This document shows positions 26,335 through 39,182 of a stretch of 64,000 bases of DNA, piece after piece. Both the position numbers and the translations under genes were made by a program. Under the pieces are notes generated by a model. It was not told where the DNA came from and did no database searches. It saw only the letters and a list, made by a program, of their open reading frames with translations. Every line of letters begins with the position of its first letter. Position 1 is the stretch's first letter. Source of the stretch: Polytrichum commune (Eukaryota > Streptophyta > Polytrichopsida > Polytrichales > Polytrichaceae); NCBI GenBank assembly GCA_950295325.1, contig OX485804.1, forward strand, positions 27,714,001 through 27,778,000. The letters run 5' to 3'.

Positions 26335-29300
26335 TTCTGTGAATTGGGAAGCTCGCATTGAGAAAGTGGGTCGGAGAGTGGCTCTTAGCTAATCAATGCC
26401 ACTGATGATACTCCTTATGATAATCAACCGGGTTGATATTCACCTTCTTAATAAGTTAGTAAGTAGGTGAGGGTGCGTAATTCGATTCCGGTGGGGAGTC
26501 TGGTCGAAAAGCTCCTCAGAACTCAGGTTCTAGAACGAATAGCATTGATGAGTGGCAGCTCTGGGTTTGCTGTAAAGACACTGGGGCGGGGCGAGAATGG
26601 AGGAGGTTAAGTTCGAAGTGTGAAGGAGGAATGCTGTGCTGGATTGGCCAGGCCAGGCCAAGCCAAGCCAAGCAAAGCAAAATCTTGCACATTTTCCTGC
26701 TGTGCTTTTGGCCTACCTTACCAGCTCCAAATTCAGATTTGGGGCATGCACTTTCTTGCACTCGGTCTTTTGTACCGCCTGGCACTTCCTCCTCACCGGC
26801 TCCTTCCTTGAAGCACCCTCGTCATGCTGCTACGCCAACTGTTTTCCGGCGAGTAATTTCCCATGGCGAAAGAGAAAGAGATTCAGTTACCAACAATGTA
26901 CACTCTAAACTCCCTAGTATCACACCTGTGGCAACCAAAGTGCATGTTGTGTTAACATTAGATGCATGATAAATGGGAGTTAGTGTAGCATGTGACATTA
27001 TGGAATATTAATACAAAACGCAGCATTGTCATGGTGAAATTGACACGTGTAATGTTGAAATTGAATGTCGATAACTCAACATGGGGCAATCCAAGTGGAC
27101 TTATTGGCGTACACCTTTTCGTGCATGTTATTGTGACCCACTGTAATTTGATATACCATGATGGTCTTGGTCAATGTAACTTTTCTTGATCCATGCCATT
27201 TTGGGGTCCCTGAAATCTTATGTTAAAAACTAAGAACATGAATTTTTTTTAGATAACATGAAATGCTTCCAATTGGAAAAATATTATATCGATATCATTC
27301 CCAATAATTTTAATTTTTATAATATTTTATCAATCTATATTATAATATACATGTTTATTCATTTATAAGCCACCCTGATTTTCAATCCACACATAAAATA
27401 TAGTGGACCAAGGTGGTTCCTACTCGAGCTAACTTACAGTTGACATTAATAGGTGTGAAACATGACGTAATTTACTTGATAAAAATGATTCATACTCTTG
27501 GTTAAAAGTTATACCAATGCATAACTCAATTGGTGATCCACACTAGAACTAGGTGATAATGTTGTATGGAATTGATGTGAACAACCTTGCCACATGTTAT
27601 AGTATGTGTTCAACCTACCGAGTTGCGTTAGTGGCGAGGGAGGTATAGTAATTGCATGCCCTACTACAGTTGATGGCAAGGCAACATGTGTTTGTTACTG
27701 GATGTGGTGGTCATGTTATTGTGAGGGCATCAATTATGAATGATTTTGTGCCTCTTTGTATCTAATCATGTTTAGAGACATCAACAAATTTATTTGGTGT
27801 GACCGATACTAAGTGGTGGACAAGGCTAAAGGGAGGGTTGGTGTGTATCCACATAATTGCTCCTCTCAAGGGCCTTATTCCGCATAAAACCTTTTCGAAT
27901 TTTGGATGTAGCCTAGTGCAATTTGCAATTGAAGTGCTTGCACGAAAATATCTCATCAAATTTCACAACCATGGGTTTCCATAAATGAAATGCATATCCT
28001 TAACAAATAAAAATAGATGTCATGGGTTTATGGTTTGTGGGCCTATTGTGGGCACTTCCAACTTTATGTTTGACATTGTTCCTCATTGGATCATATCGGA
28101 ACTTGTCTTATCCATTAATCGATTGTGAATCACAAATTGTCATTATAATTCTTTTTTAAATGAAGTTGAGATGCAAAAGTTATCGAAGTGGAGAATATCT
28201 TTCTCCTTAAACCATCACATAGCCCCTCCCAAATGCATTCACTACCAATTCTAGAATGATGTCTATATTTTGAGCATAGGGTCCAAGATATCATTATAAT
28301 CTTATGTCTTTTTCATATTTGTACGTAGCATGTTCTTAGTTACAAGCATTGTAATAAAAACCACTAAAATATACATGTTCAATCAAGAGTATTGAGCACA
28401 TAAGTCCCCCCCATAATTTATTATGCCCTCCACTGTGCGTCCACCCCATGGCAAGCTTGTTAAGGGCAAGAAGGTGTATATAGACTGATAGAATGGCAAG
28501 CTACTTTCAAGATAATGAAAGTCACTACCTACCTAACCCAGCAAAGATACCTCACATTCATTCAACAAAAATATTGCAAAATATTATGTGGCTTGGAGGT
28601 TGCCTTTTATTTGTTGACTTTGAAAACATAATTAGCTGAAAAGACCCTAAATTGACATGACGAAACCACATTTGAAAATAATTAATTACAAGTTGTAGAA
28701 GCGGTGTTTTCAACATAATAACATGGATGAAAGTAACAATGCTTGTATGCAACAATTCCCTCTCATGTACTTTGGGAGGAAGAGAGAGATTCCACTTGCA
28801 TGTAAAGGTTGTTCGTTAACTACCACATCAGGCTCCTCGCCCTAGTGAGTGGATGGGATATTGCCTAGTGCCTTTCTATAGTTGGGTCCAAACATTGAAA
28901 CACATCCACTTCATTCATGGTCCAACACTTTGTTTATGAAGCTTGTCAATGATGTACACAACCTCTTCCCTGTGACAATTGCATTTGCAAATGCCCATTT
29001 CCTAATATGTAACACAATAACATCCTTTTTCACATTTTTATGACGACCGGTTAATGAAATCAACTGACCATACCAAGGGAGCACTTTAATTCAACGGTAT
29101 TCCACTTTGTTGGGTGGGAGGTCCCATGGTAAGCATGGGGCCTCCATGACTGAAAACGAATGCAAATCATGGTACTTTGCATGGTCTCAAACCTCAATGT
29201 AAACCCCAAGAGAGACCATTGGGCTCCATAATGCAAACCACGCGATAGATCAACAAATGACAAATGGTTGTGAGATTCAAGGCGCCTAGTACCTTACAAC

Positions 29301-29606
29301 TTGATGTTGAAGAAAATTGCTCCTAGAAACCCGGAAAATATTGTCCACTTCAACCATGAGGCAATGTGTGGGCTTCAATTCAGTAGAATCCTCGTCCAAG
29401 GAGATTGGCATGGGCCTTGGCCCAGGTATAAACCCAACTTGTTTCTCAACCACTCACAACTTTAAGAACCTCATTGTCAAACTCAAGATTGGACCGAAGC
29501 TTGAAGATTGGTTTTTAAAACTAGGAGTTGTATTCTCTTAAGTGAAAAATGATGGAAGATTGGTTTTTTAAACTAGGAAGAGTATAATCATGGGGAGATC
29601 TAACTA
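26335..29606. other. Gene-free AT-rich stretch
   Basis: No gene was recognised. A short GCCAAGCCAAGC-type run lies near 26,650-26,680. A foldback fragment near 26,900 (ACACTCTAAACTCC, then CAACCAAAGTGCATG) is repeated in inverted form at 35,727-35,798. The rest is decayed repeat-like DNA with only short open frames. Confidence 0.45.
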
Positions 29607-29946
29607 TTACACTAAATATGATATTTAGTGTCACCAATTCCAATTGTCTTGCTCAATACTGATTGTAAACCGCGGTATAGTGTCACCAACACTAAATGCT
29701 AACCCCACATTATTTGTCATTCCTTGTATAATTTTTTTTGGGGGTTGTAGATTTACAATGTTGCAATTACTGTCATTTACCAAGTGATTATTCATCCAAA
29801 TTTCAATCATCCATGACAATGTTTCATCACAAGTTGCTGACAAGAGAATGTAAGGTGTTGGCCAATGGATGAGCTCATCCATCATCCGAAAAGTTATTGT
29901 AGTGACATAAAATACCATATGACACTAAATATCATATTTAAGGTAG
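29607..29946. mobile_element. MITE, ACTAAATAT-end family, copy 2
   Basis: Starts ACACTAAATATGATATTTAG and ends with the inverted phrase GACACTAAATATCATATTTA. The interior (TTGCTCAATACTGATTGTAA, TTGTCATTCCTTGT, TTCAATCATCCATGACAAT) is shared with copies at 37,637, 43,516 and 57,967. Confidence 0.75.
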
Positions 29947-30334
29947 TTAAAGATGGCCCGGTGAAGTTTGAGAAATAACCGGTTCGAGTCCAAGACTTTA
30001 GCCAAATCACCAATCGCTTCGGAGGAACGTATCGAATATACCTTAAATAAATAAAGTAAGATTTGAAAGATATCAACATGTACCCGGTTGGACTTGGAAG
30101 CACTTGAATCTCGACTGATGTTACCCTAAACCTCCCCCAAACACTCATATGGACAAATAACCTTCTAAAACTCATGTACATAACATTCATATTCAGCCTA
30201 AATCCAAGTGCAAGAGACCCTAAATCGCGCATAATTCCTCATAAATACTTGGACCCACAAAGATCACGACAACTAGACTTGTGAAACGATGTTAGGCAGG
30301 ATGTAAGTTACCATACACAAACTTACTTGAATTA
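29947..30334. repeat. Diverged copy of the CGGTTGAGATCCTAG repeat
   Basis: The segment up to about 30,140 (ATAACCGGTTCGAGTCC near the start, GAATCTCGACTGATG near the end) resembles the inverted copy at 39,717-39,925, so it belongs to the repeat family clustered at 38.4-39.9 kb. Nothing was recognised in 30,141-30,334. Confidence 0.45.
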
Positions 30335-30845
30335 GGGCCACTTCACACATGAGACTGACAGCCCGTGACCATTACACTTCAAGCACTCTCATTGGTGGAA
30401 AAGGCGGTGCCGGTCCAAGTTTGCTACTTCACACTACGCTCGAGGGACCAACGGAGTATGTGAACGCAAGATGGATGTAAAGCCTACATGGACTCCTATA
30501 TGGCATCGAATGAATCATGTTTCATGGTCACTTGGACTATTTTCAAAAACCACCTCTTGGAGGTAAGTCTAACACAAAACCGGGAGACCATGACACTCCG
30601 AACGCTCATAACCGTTGATTTATTCTATTTTATCGTGTGTGATGAGGACCCACGTGAATAAAAATGCATTGAAATAGCATTTGGTTGAGGGCCCGGTCAC
30701 ATATGACTTCACGCTCCACTTGAGGGTCCGTGACTAGACTACATGACTTTGGAGGTGTGTTGAGACGGATTGCCTTTGGACACTTTTCTTTTGGGCTCTC
30801 ACAATCTCATGGTCACGGCTCTTGGCTCGTGTGTGAAGTGGGCCC
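30335..30845 (+). mobile_element. PIF/Harbinger-like MITE, left member of a head-to-head pair
   Basis: This 511-bp element begins GGGCCACTTCACACAT and ends with the inverted CGTGTGTGAAGTGGGCCC. TTA lies immediately on each side (30,332-30,334 and 30,846-30,848). Three-base TTA/TAA target duplications are typical of PIF/Harbinger elements. No transposase is encoded. A separate copy in the same orientation is at 61,366-61,845. Confidence 0.85.
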
Positions 30846-30848
30846 TTA

Positions 30849-31347
30849 GGGCCACTTCACACACGAGCCAAGAGCCGTGACCATGAACTTGTGAGAGTCC
30901 AAAAGAGAACATTCAAAGGCCGTCCCAAGACACCTCCAAAACCATGTAGTGTGGCCATGGATCCTCAAGTGTAATGTGAAGTCATATGGGACCGGGCCCT
31001 CAACCAAATGCTATTTCAACGAAATTCTATTCATGTAGATCCTCACACATGATAAGATTGAATAAATCAACGGTTGTGAGCATTCGGAGTGCCACGGTCT
31101 CCCCGTTTTGTGGTAGGCCTACCTCCAAGAGGTGGTTTTTGAAAATAGTCCAAGTGACCATGAAACATGATCCATTTGATGCCATGTAGGAGTCCATGTA
31201 GACTTTACATCCATCTTGCATTCACATGCTCCGTTGGTCCCTCAAGCGTAGTGTGAAGTGAACTTGGACCAGCTCCATCTTTTCCACCAATGAGAGTGCT
31301 TGAAGTGTAATGGTCACGGGCTCTCACTCTCGTGTGTGAAGTGGCCC
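30849..31347 (-). mobile_element. PIF/Harbinger-like MITE, right member of a head-to-head pair
   Basis: A 499-bp inverted copy of the element at 30,335-30,845, separated from it only by a shared TTA and followed by another TTA (31,348-31,350). Large blocks pair across the centre, for example CAAGCACTCTCATTGGTGGA with its inverse near 31,280. The two copies differ by scattered substitutions and small indels, so they look like two insertions and not a fresh duplication. Confidence 0.85.
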
Positions 31348-31350
31348 TTA

Positions 31351-34300
31351 TATTTATGGCCATCTCATGGAGGTGGCATGAACGTGAAGGTGAGGATGAA
31401 GGACAAACCAAACAATAAACGTTTCTCTCACCACCAGGTAAAGTATTCCTTATCAGGCCATATTTGCTGCCACTCCCAACGATCTACGTAACCTTTTACC
31501 CAAACGGCTCTAATTGTTGAAATGAGCAAACCACCTCAACTATCTCATGTCAAAAACACCGTGAGAGTCGGTGTCCGGGAACGATTTTCGGGCATAATCG
31601 GTCGAGGTCCTAGTGTTTCCAACTCCAGCCAGTTACATGTTGTGATCTTTCGGTGTTTCTTCACCACACTACACTAAATATACCAATCACTAAGGGTGGT
31701 ACTGATCCAAGTCACACGCACAACCTAGCCAAATCTCAAAGTCACCAAGGGTCCAAGGTGTTACCGAGTGACACTAAATTCCCAACCACAGTAAAATCTA
31801 TGCTCTTTTACCTTAAGTCTCAAGAAAGTTAATGCACGCCACGTGCTCGTCAGTGAATGGCGCCAAGTGCCTATACTCCTACGCCAAGTTCCGGTACTTT
31901 AAGTGAATAATGCCAAGTGTCAAGATGAACAATGTGTCCTACTTTTAGATCTAAGATCTTTTGGTGGCACTATTTTATAGCATAAAGGAATTCATCAGTA
32001 TCACCCTCACTAATCAATCAGTAACTAGCGGTCGGTTCTCCCCGTTTATTGGTGAGAATTTAGGTGGGCGATTATAACGCAATCAACACACGCACGAGCT
32101 GTGACTCCATAATCCGATTCTTAACTCATTCTTATGCATTAACTCAGTAACTTAACCAAACAAGGCATCGGTAAAATCGCACTACTACAACTGTGGCACA
32201 GGTGCAGGCCAAATTGAGGTACACCAAATTGTGGGTCACACCTACTCCAAATTAAGCAGCTTAAGTGCACGCTTTATTGAATAAATATAGGTGAGGAAGA
32301 AGAAGGCCGAGTCAAGTCCTCGCCCTAAATATATTTCGAGGGTTGGTGCATGAGGCCGCGAAAAGGAGCTTTTTAAGGCAGACGGCGGGGTTCACTGAGG
32401 AGTTATTTTAGAGTATATGAGGACGCTTCTGTTCTTTTTTTAGGGAAACGGGTTTAGGGTATATTACAAGAATATATTTATATATTTATATGTATAAAAG
32501 CAACGGATACATCGAATTCCGTACTGGGCTCTCATACACAGCTTGTACCTCGTGGGACGAGGGCTGTACATGGGCTCCTCTGGGTTTTGTGTCACAAAAA
32601 CATTTAGTCAACCATGCCCAAATATAACTTGGCATAGAGTAGTTGCTGGAGTGGTTGTTGCTGAGTCTCCTTTCCAAAACTCAAATTGCTCGAGGGAGAA
32701 GGAGCGTAAAGGATGTGGGTGCTGTTATTCGGTTCCTTATTCACGTTTTCCAACTGTTGCTGGTCAGATTTATATAACAAAACTCATGTTGTGTTAGCAA
32801 ATCCACGATGAAACATATGCAAAAACCGCAATGAATATCGGACCTCCTTTGCTTTAGTTATACTTATTGAAAGTGCATGTTTGTTGGTTTTTTTCATTGA
32901 ATACATAGGTCTTCATAATTGTGTTCATTATTAAGTGTATAATAATTTTAAATATTTGAAGACGTACGTAGTCTAATCTCGTTTAAACATGTGTCTTGAT
33001 GATATTTGTTCTTTGATCCCCACCGAACCGCATACCAATCAAATCTAGGGGTCCGACTAAGAATGTAACCGCATAGCCTCACATACCTTATATGAAAGTG
33101 TATGCTAGAGTGCCAAGATTGGAGTCCAGCTATGTTTCTATTTGCAAATCGCAATCACTGTATCTTGTGACATGTAGATTTTGGAGAGTCCTTCACTATG
33201 AAGGGTAGAAACTCTGTAGAGCATATATTCTGTGAAGTACCCCCTCCCCCCCCCCCCCAAAAAAAAAAAAACTTTTTTGACGACCAAAATCATGGCATTT
33301 GATAGGTGTTGAACAGTTGAAGACTTCAATATTGAACACTGCCGGTACGGTAGTCATGGTGTGGCACCCCGGTCCTGGGAGGTTAACATTGCCAATGAGA
33401 GTCACCACTCTGCCTCTGTGTTGTCATGGTAAAACTATAGTCGCGGTATGGGTAAGAAACTCAGATTTTTAAATCAAACTTGGCCAATTCCATGGCCCAC
33501 CCAACTCATCACGGTTGCTTACTAATGTTATGCATGAACTTTTGTTTAATATTTAATTTGTTTGAGACTTGGATGATTAAAATAGATGGGTCTTTAATGA
33601 CCACTTTTTCAACCAACCCACTTCTCCTTTGGGCATGAAACACGTGATTAGTACATGATTATTAGCAAAATCCAAATCAAGGCGGTACCCACTTCCCTTG
33701 TGAGTTTTAGAGCTCATGTGAATATCCTAATTCATTTTCAAAGTGGAGATTTTCATGCTCATCAAATAATCGTGTAGGTTTCACCAATTATGTTGACTAT
33801 CGAGCTTGAAACGTTAACGTATTTTGAGCATGAAATCCAATCTCTTTTGAACACATGTCTTCTTGATGTTCGTTCTTGAATCCACACCGAACCACATACC
33901 ATTGAATGAAAGATGTATGATTAAGATAAGTGACCGAATTAGGCACACCTACTTTAGTGAGCACTTCGTTTGGAATAACGGATATCTAGATGTTTCACCA
34001 TGTGGAGCTTGATTTTCAATTTCAATTTTTTTTATGTATCATCAATAGTTCATGCACTATTTGAAGGTACATAAATCTTGGCCACGATTGTGACCATGTG
34101 CAATGTTAAGTGTGAATTGTTTGAAGACAAGTTGATAACTTTATCATATAGTACACTCTAAACTCCATAGTATCAACCTTCTTAATGTCGTTCCTTCTCT
34201 TATATCTCGAAACCCTAGGGAACGTAGATTAAGGAACCAACCAAGATTGGGGCATGGTAAGGTTGTGACTGTGATTACAAGCTAGATTTAAGGAGACACA

Positions 34301-37007
34301 ATCATCTAGCGAGGTGGTTGTGGCTCCAGAAGGAGATGATAGTGGCGGGGTGGATTAATTGACTAGACTTGAGGAGTAGATGTGCACATATGACATGAAC
34401 CCTATGGTTAGGTTTACAAGTGAATTAGCCACCAAGAACAACTTGACAACAAATTGCAATAACATGTAATGAGATATAGGCTAGTCAAGGAAATGAGAGC
34501 AACAAGGTGGTCTGACTAGACTCAACAAATGGATGGGGAGATACAACTAGAACCCTCTGGTCATGATCCTAGGTGAGTTAATAACAAGGAGCTGCCTAGA
34601 AACCCGTCCATTGTTCCAACTAGGAGGTTCCTAATTGGCAATTGGTAAGGTCATGGCTGGACCTTAGAGTGATTTGGAGGTGAGCGCCAGGCTTAGGGCA
34701 AGAACCAAAGCTAAGGAATGACCCGCACAAAAGAGGAGCAAAGGAGGGTGAATCATCTTAACATGATTGTCATTATTGCAATGTTGACTATGTATCATTC
34801 CACAATGTCACGAGTTGCACTAATTATCTAGTATCATGCATCCATGTTAGAGTCGAATCATCTATTCCCAATCAAGACGTCATCATGAATCTATAGGGTA
34901 TGGGAATTTTGATCATGTTGGGATTGTTTTCAGTAATTTCTCTTAGGGGTGGTTAAAATAAGGTTCCACATTTCACGGCTTGGGCTTTTGTGCATAGAAG
35001 GACATGATTACTAGTTGTCGCGTTAATTAGAGCATGAGTTAGTGAGAATGTCCAAGTCTTAAGAACTAATCAGAAACAAATATTTCCAAAGAGCATGGGA
35101 TTGTAGGTCATAATCTAGACCCCCTTAAGGTATTTATTTTCACTTCTATGAAAGTTTTTAACATATACTTACAATCCGAAAGCAACTCCAAAAGAGTGTT
35201 TAAGAACTTAAAAACTCTTTAGGCTCAACTCTAAAATCCCAAATAGTTGTGGTGCTATAGAGAGGAAGAAGGATTGCATGCAATTTCTAGAATTGAAGAA
35301 GATCGCTCACAATCCGGTGACAATGGAAGAATACTTCGATGATGATTGACAACAATGCACACCCTTCCTAGCAACTTTTACACCAACAATTCTTAGTTTC
35401 TATGTCTCCAACTTTGGTTATTGTATCACCATGAAATTGATTATGTAATGACACATGTCCTTGGATTTGAGTGCTAAAGTGAGGAAGAATTCATCTCAAA
35501 ACAAACGGTTATGGCAAACTCTAGACATTGCTAATGTGTTCACGCCAACGTTTGGCCTCAAAAATTCACCATAATTTTCAATTTCAGGAATAAAATCACT
35601 AAAAAATTGGCAATCCTCCTAAATTCTATGTTCCTACACGAGAAGAATTTGCATTGCCTTATACTTCTCTAGATCTGGTGCATAAGCTCTTAAGTGATCG
35701 ATTATGGGTAGCTCTACCTTAACACTATAGAACTCCATAGTAACACATGCACTTTGGTTGCCACAAGTGTGATATTATGGAGTTTAGAGTGTATTTTTAC
35801 ATGTGCTTCGATATCATGTACCACTAGTGCATGTGTTTTATACAGTTTATGGATAGTTGTCTCATTGCGAGATTTTCCCAATATTAGACAACCTTGCTCC
35901 TTTGTATACATATATGTCAAAATTCCCAAACACTTCTACAACTGAAAATATAATTGATTTGATCTTAATCCAACCCACATGTAGTGTACAAAATTACAAT
36001 CATGCACTTCAATTTTATTTCATGTGGGCCATAATTGACATGGCTTGCAATTACCTGAACACGATGGGGCTTGGGAGTTAATATATAACTTGGAACACAC
36101 TTACATACTTAGGCCCCCCGTTACACTTGAGAGCTTGATAGCTTTAGCAAGAAAAAGTCTTCTTATTGGTGCACCTCTTACACACCCCTTGTTTACTCCA
36201 AATCCACTTTACACTAGAGTTATGCGTAAAGTCTTGGCATCAAACTCCCGTTGAGTTGGTTAGAACGTGAGTTTGAGAGCTTATGCATAAAGTCACCAAA
36301 CTTTCCTTAATATTTCAATTAACATACTCAAAGAGTGTTGTTAACTTTAAAATTGGTTTTCTAGCATGTTCTACTAGAATGGGTGGGCCAGGTTAGCCTT
36401 GTATAAGCAAATTTGGGATTTGGGGTGGCAAGTCCCATGGACATACCTTATTTTAGATCTTAATTTTTCTTTTCAAAGTTTTTGGGATGGCAAGAAGTCC
36501 AAACCCACAATTTCGTCCCTCTTTGAAAACTTTACCCATAGCTTTATTGAGCTTTTAATTTTCGAACTAGGTTCACAATGCTTAAATGACACCTTGATGG
36601 ATCCCATGTGGAACATCTACACCAACCTTATGATCATCTCAATCAAATCCCTAAGCTATCTCACGGAGGTTGTTGAGGAATGTGAAGCTTTAGAGCTCTC
36701 ATTTTGTGGGCTCGAAGCCATAAAATTGCAAGCATTGTTTGGCTCATATCGAATTCTCCTTGTTTGGTACCATTCTCATTCATGGACACTTCACTTTGAG
36801 CGTGGCCACTTTATGCTTACTCAAACTTATTGAGAGCTTCAAGATTAGTCAAGCTTATAGATTGAGCTTCCAAGGAAAGCTTGTCAAATCTAATCTTCAA
36901 ACCCCTCAAGTGTAAGTTTGAGCTCTATTGTAAAAGGGGTCTTAGTGCAACTTGGGGAACCTATATGGTTACTTGAGTCGGAATAATACTCAAATGGGTA
37001 ACCTTCG
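31351..37007. other. Gene-free stretch, about 5.7 kb
   Basis: No recognisable gene on either strand. Seen: a fragment of the CGGTTGAGATCCTAG repeat near 31,570-31,650; inverted fragments of the GGTTAGGTGTGGA repeat near 32,980-33,090 and 33,840-33,910; a poly-C then poly-A run at 33,241-33,271; and diverged copies of the 21.4-21.7 kb sequence near 34,190 and 34,770. A 144-residue open frame at 36,399-36,833 has no family resemblance. Confidence 0.45.
35727..35798. repeat. Small foldback element
   Basis: The two ends (ACACTATAGAACTCCATAGT and the TATGGAGTTTAGAGTGT side) are inverted counterparts of about 18 bp. An inverted relative lies near 26,898-26,955, and a lone end near 34,148. Probably a tiny non-autonomous DNA element. 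Confidence 0.5.
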
Positions 37008-37242
37008 GAGAGAGGGAATCATCGTATACGAGGGTACCTCTCATTCAACCAACATATAACACCTGAATAGTATGTAACTTGGAAGTTATTTTTTAAAGTT
37101 GATTTGACACCGGTTTTAGCTTCAAAGACTTCAAATTAGTTCATTCGAGGTCATTTGAGATGAATTGGCAACAAACCTATAGGGGGTCAAATTTTTATGT
37201 CGGATGGATGAGAGGTATGCTCGTATATAGTAATTCCCTCTA
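37008..37242. mobile_element. MITE, GAGAGAATTATCGTATACG-end family, copy 2
   Basis: Ends GAGAGGGAATCATCGTATAC and the right-end ACTCC-free segment before CCCTC are inverted counterparts over about 45 bp. It abuts a 5'-truncated SINE copy at 37,244, so one of the two probably inserted into or cut the other. Confidence 0.7.
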
Positions 37243-37243
37243 C

Positions 37244-37560
37244 ATGTGACCTTCCCAACACTTGATTTTTGGTGCCCCCTACTACTTGTGGTCCACCCAA
37301 TCATAGTGGGGGGCATCTGGGTGAACCAAACATTCTCAACCAACCATGTGGGAACCCATGGGCTTGTCATGGGGGACAATAGATATTAGCTAGCTTGTCC
37401 ATGCCCATTCAAGGTATTCACCTTCAAAAGAGGGGAGTAGTTGTTGGAGCCCCTCTAATTAATGTCCATTTCGGAACTACATATAGATTCAGACCATCTC
37501 AAAAATGAAGCAACACCATAAATCACACTAGAGGCAACATCTGAGTCGTCTTTCTTTCAT
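37244..37560 (+). mobile_element. 5S rRNA-derived SINE, copy B (5' truncated)
   Basis: The copy begins within the 5S-like head (ATGTGACCTTCCCAACACTT, equivalent to the C-box part). It runs through the shared body (CCACCCAATCATAGTGGGG, CAACCAACCATGTGGGAACC, CAAGGTATTCACCTTCAAAA) and ends at GAGTCGTCTTTCTTTC, as copy C does. The head is missing upstream, where the MITE at 37,008-37,242 abuts. Confidence 0.75.
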
Positions 37561-37636
37561 TACTTAAGAAGGAAGATAATCTTCATTGTGATAATAACCA
37601 AGACATTCCTATGAGCTCCAAAAATCATGAGAAAAG

Positions 37637-38035
37637 TGCACTAAATATTATATTTAGTGTCATATGGTATGTTGTGTCATGGTGGTAACTTTTCTAATAA
37701 CACTTCTTATGAGTAAGTTAACAAGTACTATCATCCCAACTTACTTCTAGTTCATCCAAATGCCAATTATTGAAACAAAGTTTGGTACATTCTGCAGCCT
37801 AACGTTTCTGTAATGAATTATTGTCACGGATGATTGAAATTTAGATGAAAAAAACACGTAGCAAGTGACAGTAATCGCAGCGTTATAAATTTACAATGCC
37901 CAATTTCGCTTTACTAAGGAATGACACATAATGCTAGGTTTACATTTAGTGTTGGTGACACTACACATGCAGTTTACAGTTTGTAGTGACCTAGACAAAT
38001 ACAATCGATGACACTAAATACAATACTAAGTGTAG
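37637..38035. mobile_element. MITE, ACTAAATAT-end family, copy 3
   Basis: It starts GCACTAAATATTATATTTAG and ends GACACTAAATACAATACTAA plus GTGTAG. Compared with copies 2 and 4 the interior runs in the opposite direction (ATGACTGAAA-type block reversed, TAACGTTTCTGTAATG added). Confidence 0.7.
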
Positions 38036-38453
38036 CTACAACCCCAATTCGGATTCGCGAACCACTTTGTACTAGTTACGTGCTTAGTATACTAGGAGAA
38101 GTGGGCTAGTCGGAGACCCCTCGGTAGCCATTTCAAACCCATCTACCCTTACGTCCAACTACCGTATGTCCTTGAAAGGCTGATCACACCGACCAATTCG
38201 GGGGCTGGGGCGAACCAACCCGTACATTGGTTCCTTGGAGGCAAGGGTTTAGACATCCAACAAAAAATGAGTGTATGGGTTGGTTTGCCCGAATCCAGTT
38301 ATAGCACCATCAGTCGGCATCTTTGGTTATCATAGTGTGACAAGCGGTGGGCCAACATCTATTTTTGTACACCTGACAATTTCATGGCTAGAACTGAACA
38401 TAATGTTTGGTGTGATCGGGCATGAGAGTTGAGACTCATGACTGGCACACTAG
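38036..38453. other. Unassigned spacer
   Basis: No gene, repeat end or RNA gene was recognised. Confidence 0.4.
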
Positions 38454-38941
38454 TGATCAGGGAGAATGCATGTTTGGGCATGCATAATCGGTTGAGATCC
38501 TGGTATTTGCAAGGCAAACTGCTTACATGTTGACATCCTCCAGTTTTCCTTTATTAAATTGGGGAATATTCTCTAAATGCCTCTAAAATGATCGGTAATT
38601 TTCCTGTAGTCTTGATGAACTTCAACTGGTTATTTCTCAAACTCATCCAGTTCACCTACAACTAACTGCCGCTTCTCCCTGATCATTGTGGCTGGCTAGT
38701 GGTTGGGGAGATTTTTGAGCATTCATAATCGGTTGAGATCCTAGTGTTTGCAAGTCCAACTAGTCACATATTGACATGCATCCTCCGGTTTTCCTTTATT
38801 AAATACGGGTATATTCTATAAATTCCTCTAAAATGATCCGTAATTCTCTTGCAGTCTTAAACTTCTTCAACCAGTTAATTCTCAAACTCAACCGGTTCAT
38901 CTGCAACTAACTGCCGCTTCTCCCTGATCATTGTGGTAGGT
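38454..38941 (+). repeat. Two-unit direct repeat of about 245 bp
   Basis: Units at about 38,454-38,699 and 38,700-38,941 share AATCGGTTGAGATCCT, CTCCTCTAAAATGATC-like text, TCAACCGGTTCATCTGCAAC-type text and CTGCCGCTTCTCCCTGATCA. An inverted third copy lies at 39,717-39,925. Confidence 0.75.
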
Positions 38942-39003
38942 GGACCACTGGGAGAGTCGACGACTCATACCAGGGCCACATCGAAATACTCAACAGCTCC
39001 AGT

Positions 39004-39175
39004 CACCAAAAAGCCCAGCCCTACGTATTCTCCGGAAATACAGGGCTGGGATTTCAGATGGCTGGAGCTACTGGTTGCAGGCTACCCGCCTGCTTCCAGC
39101 CACTCCAGTAGCTCCAACCATCTGAAATCCTAGCCATGTATTTCCGGAGAATACATAGGGCTGGGCTTTTTGGTG
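39004..39175. repeat. Long foldback hairpin (71-bp arms)
   Basis: The left arm 39,004-39,074 (starting CACCAAAAAGCCCAGCCC) pairs with the right arm 39,105-39,175 (ending GGGCTGGGCTTTTTGGTG) across a 30-base loop with few mismatches. Outer AGGGCCACA/TGTGGCCCT ends at 38,972 and 39,182 extend the symmetry after an unpaired segment on the left. It could be a foldback transposon or a source of a long double-stranded RNA hairpin; there is no evidence of transcription. Confidence 0.75.
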
Positions 39176-39182
39176 TGGCCCT

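Noticed and set aside
26440-26500. Possible tRNA-like sequence (AATTCGATTCCGG)
   Set aside because: Only a partial B-box resemblance; no cloverleaf and no second copy in the window.
31205-31411. Open frames inside the Harbinger-like palindrome
   Set aside because: The same short frames recur in the 61.4-kb copy because the MITE sequence recurs; no transposase features.
36399-36833. 144-residue open frame
   Set aside because: No domain recognised and flanked by repeat DNA. Could be a worn transposon fragment but nothing supports that.
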